The notes beneath the pieces were generated by a model, which searched no databases, was not told where the DNA came from, and worked only from the letters and a program-made list of their open reading frames with translations. From Candidatus Sulfuritelmatomonas gaucii (GTDB taxonomy: Bacteria; Acidobacteriota; Terriglobia; Terriglobales; Acidobacteriaceae), in the NCBI GenBank assembly GCA_900290245.1, contig OKRB01000013.1, forward strand, positions 45,090-109,089: a stretch of 64,000 nucleotides of DNA, given 5' to 3'. Shown piece by piece: positions 43,055-52,570 of this stretch. A program made the translations under genes and the position numbers. Positions within the stretch are counted from its first letter, which is position 1; the number at the start of each line of letters is the position of its first letter.

Positions 43055-46000
43055 ATGAGAAGCTGGGTCAAGGCAATTTCCACTTTATTCGTCGTTGCGT
43101 CGCTGCTGTTGATGACCCTGCCTGTCGCTGCACAAATGAACTCGGCGGTTCGTGGCAGCATGGGTGGCGTGGTATTTGACGCAACCGGTTCTGTCCTGCC
43201 TGACGCCGATGTTGCCCTCACGGGTCCGCAAGGCGAGTACAAGGTCAAGACCGACTCCATGGGCCGCTACATGGTCCAGGAACTCGTGCCGGGCAGTTAC
43301 ACGGTCAAGGTCGAGGCCAAAGGCTTCAAGACCTACGTGTCACAGAGGAACCTTGTCGTTGCCGGCGAAACATCCTCACTGGATGTGCACCTCCAGGTGG
43401 GCGCCGTTTCAGACACGATCACGGTAGAAGCCGGCGCGGTACAGATTGACACCGAAAGCACAGCGCTGACGACCCCACTGACCGACCAGCTTTATCAGTC
43501 GCTTCCGCTCGCCCGCAACGTTTCGGGCATCTTCGCCCTGGCGGCTGGAGTGGTCAGCGGTGGCGGAACGGACACCAAGAACAATGGCACCAACCCGTCG
43601 ATCGGTGGCGCATCAGGACTTGAGAACCTGTACCTCGTGGATGGCGTGAACGTGACCGACCAGGCCTTCGGTGGCTTCGGCACCTACAACCGCTACTGGG
43701 ATGCTCTCGGGACAGGCGTGAACCTGGCCTTCATCAAGGAGGTCGACATCAAGACAACGGCCTTCGAGCCACAATACGGCAAGGCCGCCGGCGGCATCGT
43801 TGAGATCGTCACGAAATCTGGATCGAACGCCTTCCACGGCGCAGTTGCGGCTTACATGGGGCCAGGCGCATGGTGGGCGGCCCGCAATCAGACCTGCACG
43901 CTTGGATACACAACGACAGTCCCGGCCTGCCACTATACTTCGCCCCAGTACGACATCTCGGGTGAGTTCGGCGGATATGTTCCCGGCTTCAAGAACAAGA
44001 TGTTCTTCTTCGGCGCCTTCGACCCGGCAGTAGCCGAGGATTACTGGAATGCGGGGCCCGGTGAGCCGCTGAGCAAGGCGCAATTCAATGAAACCCTCAA
44101 CGAGAGGAGCTGGGCGGGAAAGCTCACGTTCACTCCGTGGGCCAACACGCAGATTGAAGCCTCTTCGTTCGGCGATCCATCATTCAGCGACTCGCTGGTG
44201 GCAGGGCCGGAAAACTATAATCTCGTTAATTTCGCCAGCGGGGCCGGCCGGTACAACTTCGGCAACATCAACTCCGTTCTGAGAGTAGACCAGACGATCT
44301 CGCCAACATGGGTAGTGAACCTGAGCTATACCTACAACATGGCTCACTTCCGCTACTCTCCGAATTTCAACAATTACACGATTCAGGACCGTAGCGTCAG
44401 CCCGTACATCACCTACTACGTCGGTGGCTATGAGCCGTCGCACGACGACGACTACTCGCTGAACCTGAGCACGCAGAAGATCGTGAACGCCCTGGGTCAG
44501 CACACGTTGTCGGTGGGCTACACCTACGAACACACGAACTTCCTCGATCTTTACAACACGCGCACCGGCCCGCTCTTCGCGATCCCGGCTAACAATGCAG
44601 CAGGCGCGCCGATCAATGTAGGCAGCCACTCAGCGGCCGTCGGAAAGATGACCAACGCCACCTTCCGGCTGTATCCGGCTACCTCCGCCTGCACCTACTG
44701 CGCGAAGACCTCTGCCGGAACATACGCTTACCTGCAGACCATTCGCGGCACCTACTCTGCCCCGCTGGTTCTGGCCAGGTCCCGCTATCACGTCGGCTGG
44801 GCCAACGACTCCTGGCAGATGGGCCGCCATATTAATATTGGTGCCGGCCTCCGCTGGGAAGAGCAGTGGTACTCCGGCGAAGTAATGAACTACCTGTTCA
44901 ACGACAACTGGTCGCCGCGGCTGGGCATCAACTGGGATCCCAAGGGCGATCGCCGGACCAAGCTGTTTTTCAACTACGCTCGCTACCAGTCGGTTCTGCC
45001 GCTCGATGCCGCCATTCGCCAGTTGGGCAATGAGCAGGATGACACCACCTACTACTTCGTACCCGACCACGACGCCGCAGGCAACATCAAGTACGACTCC
45101 AACGGCGCGCCGGTCGTCATTCCCGACTCCGCACACGCCCTGAACGGAACGGCAAAGTCCGCGACCGCAAGCTTCGGCAATCCAAGCTTCGCTTCATCCA
45201 CCGGTGAAGGGATTCTCCCGGGTACGAGGATGGAATACGAGAACGAATACGTCTTCGGCCTGGAGCGTGAGCTCACGCCTGGATCGATGCTCGGTGTCCG
45301 CTACAGCGACCGTCGCCTGGGCCGTGTCGTTGAGGATATTGGTTCTCAGTCGCCGGAGGGCTCGCTGATCGACAACTTCTACAATGGCGGCATTGCAAAC
45401 GTGGCGGCCTCGACAGACATATCTGTCAACGAGAACGAGGCGGTCTACACTCCAGCGCAGTGGACGGCAGCCAACGGCGCCAACACACCAGGAAACGTGA
45501 CGGCGGCTACCTACAAGGCACCGGTGACGGGCTGCACCTTCGCAGACGACACCTCCGTCGCAAACGGCGACTTCTTCCGCAACTATAGCGGCGCACCATA
45601 CAACGGGGCCTGCATTACCAACCTGTCCACGGCTGCCGGAGGCAATCCTGATGGCAAACCAGACGGCTTCGCCAATCCGATCCGCAAGTACCAGGAATTC
45701 GTTGTGGAATACGCCCGCAATATGAAGGACAACTGGCAGGCGCGTGGAAACTTCCGCTATGCACGCCTGTTCGGCAATTACGAGGGCTTCTTCCGCAACG
45801 ACAACGGACAGTCGGATCCCGGAATCAGCTCGCTGTTCGACTTTACCAATGGCGCGATCAGCCTGCTCGGCGATCAAACTACGCCCGGCCTGCTGAACAC
45901 CGATCGTCGTATGGTCGCTAACGTCGACGTTTCCTACATGGTGAACGACAAGACTCCAGCCTTCCATGGGGTCAAAGGTCTGAACGTCGGCGTGAACTTC

Positions 46001-46330
46001 CGCGGTATGAGCGGCACTCCGCTGAGCGCCTACATGAGCCACCCGATCTACCTGAACACCGGCGAAGTTCCAGTAGGCGGCCGCGGCACCAAGGGCACTC
46101 TGCCGTCACGCCGGCAGGTTGACCTGCATGCCGATTATCCCGTGAAGATACACGAGAGCATGTCGATCAAGCTCGCGTTCGACGCGTTCAACATAACCGA
46201 CAGCAAGTTCGTCGCCAACAGGAACCAGAACCTCGACACTTCGCCCGGGGTTTCGAACCCGGACTACAACCGAGTGAACCAGTTCCAGGCTCCGTTCTAT
46301 GCCCGTGCAAGCGTAAAGTTCGAGTTCTAA
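43055..46330 (+). CDS. TonB-dependent receptor 2 (Oar-like, carboxypeptidase-regulatory domain)
   Basis: The protein has 1091 residues, with TGGAGGA about 7 nt before the ATG. The signal peptide (MRSWVKAISTLFVVASLLL, cut after PVAAQ) is followed by a carboxypeptidase-regulatory domain (GSMGGVVFDATGSVLPDA, about 30-115), a plug (ENLYLVDGVNVTDQAF, GGIVEIVTKSGSNAFHG) and a barrel ending in ARASVKFEF with C-terminal Phe. It is about 190 residues shorter than receptor 1 and not a recent copy of it. A GWxTD protein gene follows after a stem-loop. The leader shares a 25-nt box with receptor 3. Confidence 0.93.
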   Translation: MRSWVKAISTLFVVASLLLMTLPVAAQMNSAVRGSMGGVVFDATGSVLPDADVALTGPQGEYKVKTDSMGRYMVQELVPGSYTVKVEAKGFKTYVSQRNLVVAGETSSLDVHLQVGAVSDTITVEAGAVQIDTESTALTTPLTDQLYQSLPLARNVSGIFALAAGVVSGGGTDTKNNGTNPSIGGASGLENLYLVDGVNVTDQAFGGFGTYNRYWDALGTGVNLAFIKEVDIKTTAFEPQYGKAAGGIVEIVTKSGSNAFHGAVAAYMGPGAWWAARNQTCTLGYTTTVPACHYTSPQYDISGEFGGYVPGFKNKMFFFGAFDPAVAEDYWNAGPGEPLSKAQFNETLNERSWAGKLTFTPWANTQIEASSFGDPSFSDSLVAGPENYNLVNFASGAGRYNFGNINSVLRVDQTISPTWVVNLSYTYNMAHFRYSPNFNNYTIQDRSVSPYITYYVGGYEPSHDDDYSLNLSTQKIVNALGQHTLSVGYTYEHTNFLDLYNTRTGPLFAIPANNAAGAPINVGSHSAAVGKMTNATFRLYPATSACTYCAKTSAGTYAYLQTIRGTYSAPLVLARSRYHVGWANDSWQMGRHINIGAGLRWEEQWYSGEVMNYLFNDNWSPRLGINWDPKGDRRTKLFFNYARYQSVLPLDAAIRQLGNEQDDTTYYFVPDHDAAGNIKYDSNGAPVVIPDSAHALNGTAKSATASFGNPSFASSTGEGILPGTRMEYENEYVFGLERELTPGSMLGVRYSDRRLGRVVEDIGSQSPEGSLIDNFYNGGIANVAASTDISVNENEAVYTPAQWTAANGANTPGNVTAATYKAPVTGCTFADDTSVANGDFFRNYSGAPYNGACITNLSTAAGGNPDGKPDGFANPIRKYQEFVVEYARNMKDNWQARGNFRYARLFGNYEGFFRNDNGQSDPGISSLFDFTNGAISLLGDQTTPGLLNTDRRMVANVDVSYMVNDKTPAFHGVKGLNVGVNFRGMSGTPLSAYMSHPIYLNTGEVPVGGRGTKGTLPSRRQVDLHADYPVKIHESMSIKLAFDAFNITDSKFVANRNQNLDTSPGVSNPDYNRVNQFQAPFYARASVKFEF

Positions 46331-46356
46331 CTCGAATTCGCAATATCATTACACTG

Positions 46357-46390
46357 GAGAGGAGGGGGAAGTCGCCCTCTCCTCTCTTTC
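46357..46390 (+). terminator. Stem-loop between receptor 2 and the GWxTD gene
   Basis: GAGAGGAGGGGG and CCCTCTCCTCTC form a 12-bp stem (one G-U pair) with a 6-nt loop, followed by TTTCTTTC. The AGGAG ribosome binding site of the next gene begins within a few nt. It may terminate most transcripts and allow partial read-through, which would set a lower level for the GWxTD gene. Confidence 0.75.
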
Positions 46391-46406
46391 TTTCAGGAGC
46401 AGCACA

Positions 46407-48482
46407 TTGTCCCGACTCCGCGTCCTTCTCTGCCTCCTCCTTGCTCTTGTTCCGTTCAGCTCAACCCCGAACGCCCGGGCTGCGAACCGATCCAAGGACC
46501 TTCCGCCTGTCTATCGTCATTGGATCGAAGTTGAGGTTCCATACATCATCACCGCGGAGGAACGAAAGGCGTTTCTCTTGCTGACCACCGACGCGCAGAG
46601 AGACAGCTTTATCGATGCTTTCTGGAAGGTGCGCGACCCCGATCCCAACTCCAGCGTGAATACGTACAAGGAAGAGCACTACCGGCGGCTGGCTTACGTC
46701 AACGAAAACTTCGGTGATCCGCGCTATGAAGACGGATGGCGCACTGACCGCGGCAGAATGTACATCATCCTCGGGGCCCCGAAGCAGCGCGCGAAATACA
46801 ACGACGTAGGCAACGTGCGGCCCATGGAGATCTGGTTCTACCAGACCGATACCCCGGCGCTGCCGCCTTATTTTTATCTTCTCTTTTACAAGCGGAGTCC
46901 CAGCGAGGATTACCGCTTGTACTCCCCAACATACGACACTCCAGTCAGACTCTGCTCCACGGGAGAGACCCGCAACGATCCCGTGAATGCGCTTAAGATC
47001 ATCCGCGATTCTCTCGGCGAAGAAGTCGCACGGACGACGGTTTCGCTGATTCCGTCAGAGCATGTGAACACGAAAGAGTTCGAGCCGAGCATGGAATCCG
47101 AAGCAATGCTGGCGACGCTCAACGACCTGCCGGACAATCCCGTCAACAAGGAACGCCTGGCAGCAAATCGAATGCGCGAAAGCGTGACCACCAGCGTTTT
47201 TCTCGGAGGCGAGAACACATCGCTGAGTTATGAAACCTTCCGTGATGATCACGGGCGCATGACACTCAGCTATCTGCTGGATATGCGCTATGCGGACCCG
47301 CAGATCGTCGGCACGCATCCGGACGGCAGCAATTACTACGACCTGACTCTTCGCACCGACGTCCAGGCACCCGCAGGAAAATTGGCATACACGCAGGAAG
47401 ATCGACTGACTGGAAACCTCACCGCAGCTCAGGCCGAAGTGGCCCGGAAGAAGCATTTTGGCGCGGAAGCACGCCTGCCCCTTGTGCCGGGAAATTACAA
47501 CATTGTTGCTACGCTGACCAACAACGTAGACAAGAGCGCCACGCGACTCCGCGCAAGCGTGACTGTGCCCGCGCCAAAAAGTGGCAGCTTGGCGTTCTCA
47601 GGGCTTTTGGCCTATGCGGCGCCGGCAGCCGTGCCCGATCCCAATAACCTGCTTCCGTTCAGCGGTTCTCATTTTCGCTTCACCCCGCGCGGCGCGCAGA
47701 ACGTCTATATCCGCCAGGGCGAGAAGCTGTCTTTGGTCTTTCAGTTGTGGCTCGATCCCAGGACGGCTGCATCAGCCGACACAGAGAAAATCCACCTGCA
47801 TTACGTTTTTGGATCCATAGCAGCCTCTCACGACGAGGCGACACAAGAAGACGAGGAAGTGGATGGAGGGAATCGGGATCAAGCCGGAAATCTGCTCACC
47901 GGGCACACCCTCAATACCGCTGCGTTGTCGCCCGGGTCTTACCAGGTCGTTGTTAGCGCAAGACGCGAAGGAGAACAAAAGACCGCATACGCCACGCTCA
48001 ACCTGCACGTAGCGGCGGATGCAGATTCCACCGGCACATGGACCGCGTACGGGCCCTCAGATCCCGGCGGAGAAGCGGTGGACGACCTGAAGCGCGGCCT
48101 TTCCGCTCAGGCGCAGGGCTCTGACTCCGAAGCGCAGGCAGCGTTTCAGCGCGCATTGGCGGAGAGCCAGGGGGATATGCGTGCGATGGATAGCCTCGCC
48201 GCGCTGCTGTCAAGCAAGGGCATGACCGACCAGTTGGCTGCGCTGAGCCAGGAACCCGTTCTTGCGAAGAATGCCGCCAGCCCGACCACCTTGCTGGCCA
48301 TATCCGGGGCACTGAACAAAACAGGAAATCCCAAAGCCGCAGCGCGCTTGCTTGAAACGCAGATTACTCTGCAACCACCGAGCATCGAGCTCTACAACGC
48401 GCTGGCCGATGCCTGCCAGGCGGCCGGCAACACGAGTCGCGCCAACCAGGTCCGGGCCATGGCAGCAAATCTGAAAAAGTAG
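46407..48482 (+). CDS. Secreted GWxTD domain protein with C-terminal TPR-like repeats
   Basis: The protein has 691 residues from TTG 46407, with AGGAG upstream. The signal peptide (MSRLRVLLCLLLALVPF) ends near ANARAA. The GWxTD domain (about 35-180) has FIDAFWKVRDPDPNS, NFGDPRYEDGWRTDRGRMYI and the ILGAP turn. A middle beta-rich region and a helical TPR-like tail (about 560-691, with AQAAFQRALAESQGDMRAMDS) follow. GWxTD proteins are common in Acidobacteria; their function is unknown. Lying between two receptors suggests an envelope role, perhaps in the same uptake process. Confidence 0.88.
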   Translation: MSRLRVLLCLLLALVPFSSTPNARAANRSKDLPPVYRHWIEVEVPYIITAEERKAFLLLTTDAQRDSFIDAFWKVRDPDPNSSVNTYKEEHYRRLAYVNENFGDPRYEDGWRTDRGRMYIILGAPKQRAKYNDVGNVRPMEIWFYQTDTPALPPYFYLLFYKRSPSEDYRLYSPTYDTPVRLCSTGETRNDPVNALKIIRDSLGEEVARTTVSLIPSEHVNTKEFEPSMESEAMLATLNDLPDNPVNKERLAANRMRESVTTSVFLGGENTSLSYETFRDDHGRMTLSYLLDMRYADPQIVGTHPDGSNYYDLTLRTDVQAPAGKLAYTQEDRLTGNLTAAQAEVARKKHFGAEARLPLVPGNYNIVATLTNNVDKSATRLRASVTVPAPKSGSLAFSGLLAYAAPAAVPDPNNLLPFSGSHFRFTPRGAQNVYIRQGEKLSLVFQLWLDPRTAASADTEKIHLHYVFGSIAASHDEATQEDEEVDGGNRDQAGNLLTGHTLNTAALSPGSYQVVVSARREGEQKTAYATLNLHVAADADSTGTWTAYGPSDPGGEAVDDLKRGLSAQAQGSDSEAQAAFQRALAESQGDMRAMDSLAALLSSKGMTDQLAALSQEPVLAKNAASPTTLLAISGALNKTGNPKAAARLLETQITLQPPSIELYNALADACQAAGNTSRANQVRAMAANLKK

Positions 48483-48557
48483 CCCGATTTCGGTCTTCCT
48501 GTCTGCCAAAGCCCCTCCGCGGGATCTTCGGTGATTTTGCGCTTCTCGCAGATCAGC

Positions 48558-48580
48558 AAACCCCCTGGCGAGGGGTTTTT
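48558..48580 (+). terminator. Intrinsic terminator after the GWxTD gene
   Basis: AAACCCC and GGGGTTT form a 7-bp stem with a 7-nt loop, followed by two further Ts. It lies about 75 nt after the stop codon. Confidence 0.75.
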
Positions 48581-48629
48581 GACTATCAAGTTGTCCGTTG
48601 AATGCAATCAGCGCCTTTCCCGCAGGTCA

Positions 48630-48703
48630 TATGGAATTCGGGATGGCGCCCCGTTCTGATTCAGAATCTGCAAGTTCCAAGGTGCCGTCTACAGAATTCC
48701 ATA
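48630..48703 (+). promoter_or_regulatory. Nested inverted repeat in the leader of receptor 3
   Basis: TATGGAATTC (48630-48639) and GAATTCCATA (48694-48703) are perfect 10-bp arms. Inside them GGCGCC can pair with GGTGCC, and TTCTG with CAGAA around an ATT loop. The 74-nt element could fold as one branched hairpin in RNA. It lies 330-400 nt before the receptor 3 start and after the previous terminator. The rest of the 48581-49032 leader has no gene. Confidence 0.5.
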
Positions 48704-48943
48704 ACATCGAGCCAATCCCCGAAACCCATCGCGGCGAAGGTCCTTTATTTTCAACAGGTTTAACGCAATGTGTACCTGCCTCGGATTGGCACACCAATTG
48801 CTGTTCCACAAGTCAACTCCCTGCATTAACTTGAGGGCACGCGGGGTGACCTTGCGCTCTTAAGCACGCAATTTCAAACGCTGAGAATTTTGGGCTGCGG
48901 TGCTTCTATATCGGTTGAGTCAACGCGCGAATTCGGATCTGGC

Positions 48944-48968
48944 CTCCCCATTGAGCCTCCGATAGCGC
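48944..48968 (+). promoter_or_regulatory. Leader box shared with receptor 2 (copy B)
   Basis: Twenty-three of 25 positions match copy A; the two differences are C/T and A/T substitutions, with no gap. The box ends 64 nt before ATG 49033. No clear copy precedes receptor 1; only CATCGGCCTTCG (near 38643) is faintly similar. Confidence 0.6.
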
Positions 48969-49032
48969 CAAGCACGGATTGACAAGCCATGTGCACTGGC
49001 TGTCCGGTCCGGATGGAATGTGGAGGAACTGA

Positions 49033-52000
49033 ATGCGATCTTTCCGGATGCACTCTGCGTCTTGGGTATTTAACCTACTGGCAATTACCGCCTTTCTGAC
49101 ATTCGTTTCTGTCAACAGCACCCTGGCACAAACATCGAACGGCACCATCATCGGGACGGTTTCAGACGCGACCGGTGGCGCGGTTGTGTCAGCGACGGTC
49201 ACGGCCACCTCCGTGGAAACCGGAGCCATTCGCAGCACCACGACGAACCAGGTGGGTGTTTATCGCATTGAGTCGGTTTCGCCCGGTACGTATAACGTGT
49301 CGGTCTCGGCCACGGGCTATGAGACGGCGCTGCACAAGGGCCTGGTGGTCCCCGGCACGTCGATCATTACCGCGAACGTGGAACTGAAAGTCGGAAAGGC
49401 CAGCGAAGTTGTTCAGGTATCTGCTGACAACGCGAGCCTCAACACCGATGACGGCGAAATCGCTGGCACAGTCAGCGCGCTCGAAATTAATAATCTGCCC
49501 GTCGGGTCGCTGAGCCCGTATGAGCTGGCCCTCACCCTCCCCGGCGTCATGCCGGCCACGCAGGGTGGATTCAGCAACGGCGTCGATTTCGAGGTTGGCG
49601 GCGGCCGGCCGCGCGCGAATAACTTCCTCATCGAGGGCCAGGACAATAATGACGCCGGCATCGCGGGTCAGGGCCTGCAGCCCGAGAATCTTGAAGCAGT
49701 CGAAGAGGTGAAAGTCCTGCAGGACAATTACACCGCGGAGTTCGGCCACGGCGCCGGCTCGGTCTCCAACACCATCTTCAAGAGCGGCACCAATGAGTTC
49801 CATGGCGCTGTCTGGGAGCGTGCGGAAAACAACTCGCTTGACGCCATCGACAAGCAGGATCACTTCAACCAGGTGACCACGCAGACCAAATACCGCGAGA
49901 ATCTCCCGGGCTTCCGCATCGGCGGTCCGGTGATTCGCAACAAGGTCTTCGGATTTGGTTCCTATCAGTGGGACATTTACCGCTCCACTGCCAATCTCGC
50001 GGTTCTGTCCATTCCGACCTCTGCGGGCCTGGCAACGCTCAAGGCGCTTCCTGCGAATACCCGCCTGACCAATTTACTCACCGCATGGGGCAGCTTGGTC
50101 GGCACCATCAATCCGAGCAACGCCAAACCCTCCATTCCTTTGGGGCCCAACCCGACCACCGGCATCGACCGCGGAACAGTTCAGATCGGTACCGTCCAGC
50201 GTGCTCTTGGCGCCGATACCGACTCGCCGGAGATGGATTTGACTGGCGACTACATCATGAACAAGAAGGACACGCTCCGGCTCCACCTTATCCGCACCTC
50301 GTTCTTGGCGCCATATGACGTGTTCAACTTCAATGGCCAGCTGCCAGGCTTCGACACCGACCAGAACGGCGTCTCTTACAACTCGGGGATCGTCGAAACC
50401 CATGTATTCAACCCGAAGGTCGTGAACGACGTCCGCCTCTCTTACGGCCGCATCGGCTTCCTCTTTGGATTGCCGGCTTCCACCACTTCGAACCCGCTCT
50501 TTGGCAAGCCCATCGTCTCAATAAGCGGCGTCAACGGCTATGGAATTCCCTCCAGCGCTCCTCAGGGCCGGTTCCACGATACATACCAGTTCCAGGACAC
50601 TTTGAGCTGGACCCACGGCCAGAACTTCATCAAAGTTGGCACCGATCTCGCCAATATCCGTGTCAGAGACGCGGTTCCCTTCAACTTCTACGGCACCATC
50701 GGCTTTGGCAATGACACGTCGGCAACGCCGTATCCCGGTGGCGGCACCTTCGTTTATAAGGGACTTGCCAACCTGATTGACGATTACGGTGGCACGAGCT
50801 CGAACAGCGTTACGCAGCAGTTCGGCAGCCCTACCGCGCGCCCCTTGCTGTATTCCCAGAACTACTTCGTTGAGGACACCTACCGCCCCATTTCGACGTT
50901 GAGCATCGATATGGGTCTCCGCTACGAGTACAACGGCGCTCCCTTCAATACTCCCGCCAGTCCGTACCCGGGCATCGACGAAAGCCAGATAGCCTGCTTC
51001 CCGTCCGCCAGCAACTCCTGCAACTCCCACCAGCAAGCCGTTACCAAGTCCTGGGGACCAAGGGCCGGCCTCGCATATAGTCCAGAAGTCTTTGGCGCCC
51101 GCAAGTCGGTCGTCCGTGCCGGCTTCGGCGTCTTCTACGATGTGGTCTTTACGAACATCATGGACAACATTCAGGCAACGGCCCCGGCTGCTGCCTCGCC
51201 TCAGATCTTCAGCAGCACCACCGCAAATAGCTATCGCGGCACCGCCTCCTGGTTCGAGCAGTTCGCCAATCTCAACAAGAGCCCGCTGGCCACAAATACT
51301 TCCGATCCGATCAAGAACAACCTGCTCACTCCCATGACCATGCATTGGAACCTGGACGTCGAGCAGGAGCTTCCCTGGACGACGACTGTGCAGGTTAGCT
51401 ACGTGGGTGAGCGCGGCGAGCATCTCTACGGAAATACCAACCTCAATCCTTTCGTCAACGACTGGTTCTACAGCAGCCGTACGGTTCCCGCTCGGGGCTC
51501 GATCGTCGTCCGTGATAACTCAGACGATTCTGAGTACGCAGGTATGTGGGCGCAGCTTGACCACAAGATCAATCACAATTTCCTGTTCCGCGCTGCCTAC
51601 ACCTGGGCCAAAGCAATGGATGATGGATCGGAGGTCTTCACGACTCTCAACCAGTCGTCCTACCAGTTCAGCAAATATCCCACGCCGCGTGGCCTCACGG
51701 ATTGGGGCCCGTCAGCCTACGATCATCGCCAGCGTTTGGTCCTGGCCTACACCTGGGCGCCATCTGTGTGGCACACCGAGGGCGGAATGAAGATAGTTGG
51801 CAACGTTGTCAACAACTGGGTGATAGCGGGTGTCACTCAGTTCCAGGCCGGCAGTCCCATGAACGTCGAGGATGGGTATGACACCGACGGCGACGGCATC
51901 AGCAACGATCGCCCCGTGCTCGGCAATCCCAAGACGCCTTTGGCCACATACGCCTTCGACGATTCCTGGTTCACCGGCGGCCCTTCGGGGGGCACGCTCT

Positions 52001-52377
52001 GCTCCGGTCCCAGCCTCTGGTACACAAACCTGCCCTGCGAGGTGGTCTCCCCGAGTTCCGTTCACTGGGTCATTCCGGCCATCGGAACCCACCCGGCGCA
52101 ACCGGTCAGCCGCAACACCCTCGTCAGTCCCAGGTACCAGCAATGGGATATGAACATTGCGCGCGACTTCAAGCTGTATGAGAATGCCACACTTTCCATG
52201 CGCGGCGAGTTCTTTAACATTTTCAACCACGGCGAAGCGGGCATCCCGAACGACACGCTGATCAGCGGAATCAACACCGACGCCTACAGCAACAACGGCA
52301 CCAACCTGTTCAACGATCAGGATCCGACGGTCTCGGGGCATCGCCACATCCGGCTCGTCTTTACCATATCGTTCTGA
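49033..52377 (+). CDS. TonB-dependent receptor 3 (Oar-like, carboxypeptidase-regulatory domain)
   Basis: The protein has 1114 residues, with TGGAGGA just before the ATG. The signal peptide runs to about STLAQ. A carboxypeptidase-regulatory domain (NGTIIGTVSDATGGAVVSA, about 36-120), a plug (ARANNFLIEGQDNNDAG, GSVSNTIFKSGTNEFHG) and a barrel ending IRLVFTISF follow. It is similar in length to receptor 2 but diverged in sequence. Its 550-nt leader carries the nested inverted repeat and the shared box. A bidirectional terminator closes the gene. The substrate is unknown. Confidence 0.93.
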   Translation: MRSFRMHSASWVFNLLAITAFLTFVSVNSTLAQTSNGTIIGTVSDATGGAVVSATVTATSVETGAIRSTTTNQVGVYRIESVSPGTYNVSVSATGYETALHKGLVVPGTSIITANVELKVGKASEVVQVSADNASLNTDDGEIAGTVSALEINNLPVGSLSPYELALTLPGVMPATQGGFSNGVDFEVGGGRPRANNFLIEGQDNNDAGIAGQGLQPENLEAVEEVKVLQDNYTAEFGHGAGSVSNTIFKSGTNEFHGAVWERAENNSLDAIDKQDHFNQVTTQTKYRENLPGFRIGGPVIRNKVFGFGSYQWDIYRSTANLAVLSIPTSAGLATLKALPANTRLTNLLTAWGSLVGTINPSNAKPSIPLGPNPTTGIDRGTVQIGTVQRALGADTDSPEMDLTGDYIMNKKDTLRLHLIRTSFLAPYDVFNFNGQLPGFDTDQNGVSYNSGIVETHVFNPKVVNDVRLSYGRIGFLFGLPASTTSNPLFGKPIVSISGVNGYGIPSSAPQGRFHDTYQFQDTLSWTHGQNFIKVGTDLANIRVRDAVPFNFYGTIGFGNDTSATPYPGGGTFVYKGLANLIDDYGGTSSNSVTQQFGSPTARPLLYSQNYFVEDTYRPISTLSIDMGLRYEYNGAPFNTPASPYPGIDESQIACFPSASNSCNSHQQAVTKSWGPRAGLAYSPEVFGARKSVVRAGFGVFYDVVFTNIMDNIQATAPAAASPQIFSSTTANSYRGTASWFEQFANLNKSPLATNTSDPIKNNLLTPMTMHWNLDVEQELPWTTTVQVSYVGERGEHLYGNTNLNPFVNDWFYSSRTVPARGSIVVRDNSDDSEYAGMWAQLDHKINHNFLFRAAYTWAKAMDDGSEVFTTLNQSSYQFSKYPTPRGLTDWGPSAYDHRQRLVLAYTWAPSVWHTEGGMKIVGNVVNNWVIAGVTQFQAGSPMNVEDGYDTDGDGISNDRPVLGNPKTPLATYAFDDSWFTGGPSGGTLCSGPSLWYTNLPCEVVSPSSVHWVIPAIGTHPAQPVSRNTLVSPRYQQWDMNIARDFKLYENATLSMRGEFFNIFNHGEAGIPNDTLISGINTDAYSNNGTNLFNDQDPTVSGHRHIRLVFTISF

Positions 52378-52396
52378 AGATCTGACGAATCTTGAG

Positions 52397-52431
52397 CAAA
52401 GGGCGTCCCGCGCGGGACGCCCTTTGTTTTT
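52397..52431. terminator. Bidirectional terminator between receptor 3 and rsfS
   Basis: CAAAGGGCGTCCCG and CGGGACGCCCTTTG form a perfect 14-bp stem with CG between them, followed by TTTTT on the plus strand. As the arms are palindromic and the genes converge, it may serve both strands. Confidence 0.9.
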
Positions 52432-52570
52432 GCCTGGGCAGTACAACGATCCCCATTTCACCACGGCCGCCGAGATAACCATGCGCCTCGTCTGGACGAT
52501 CAGACCTCGCCCATTGCAATCTGCTTGATCGATGTGTTGTTTGTCTCTGCGCCTGCGGCGGTGAAGTTCG

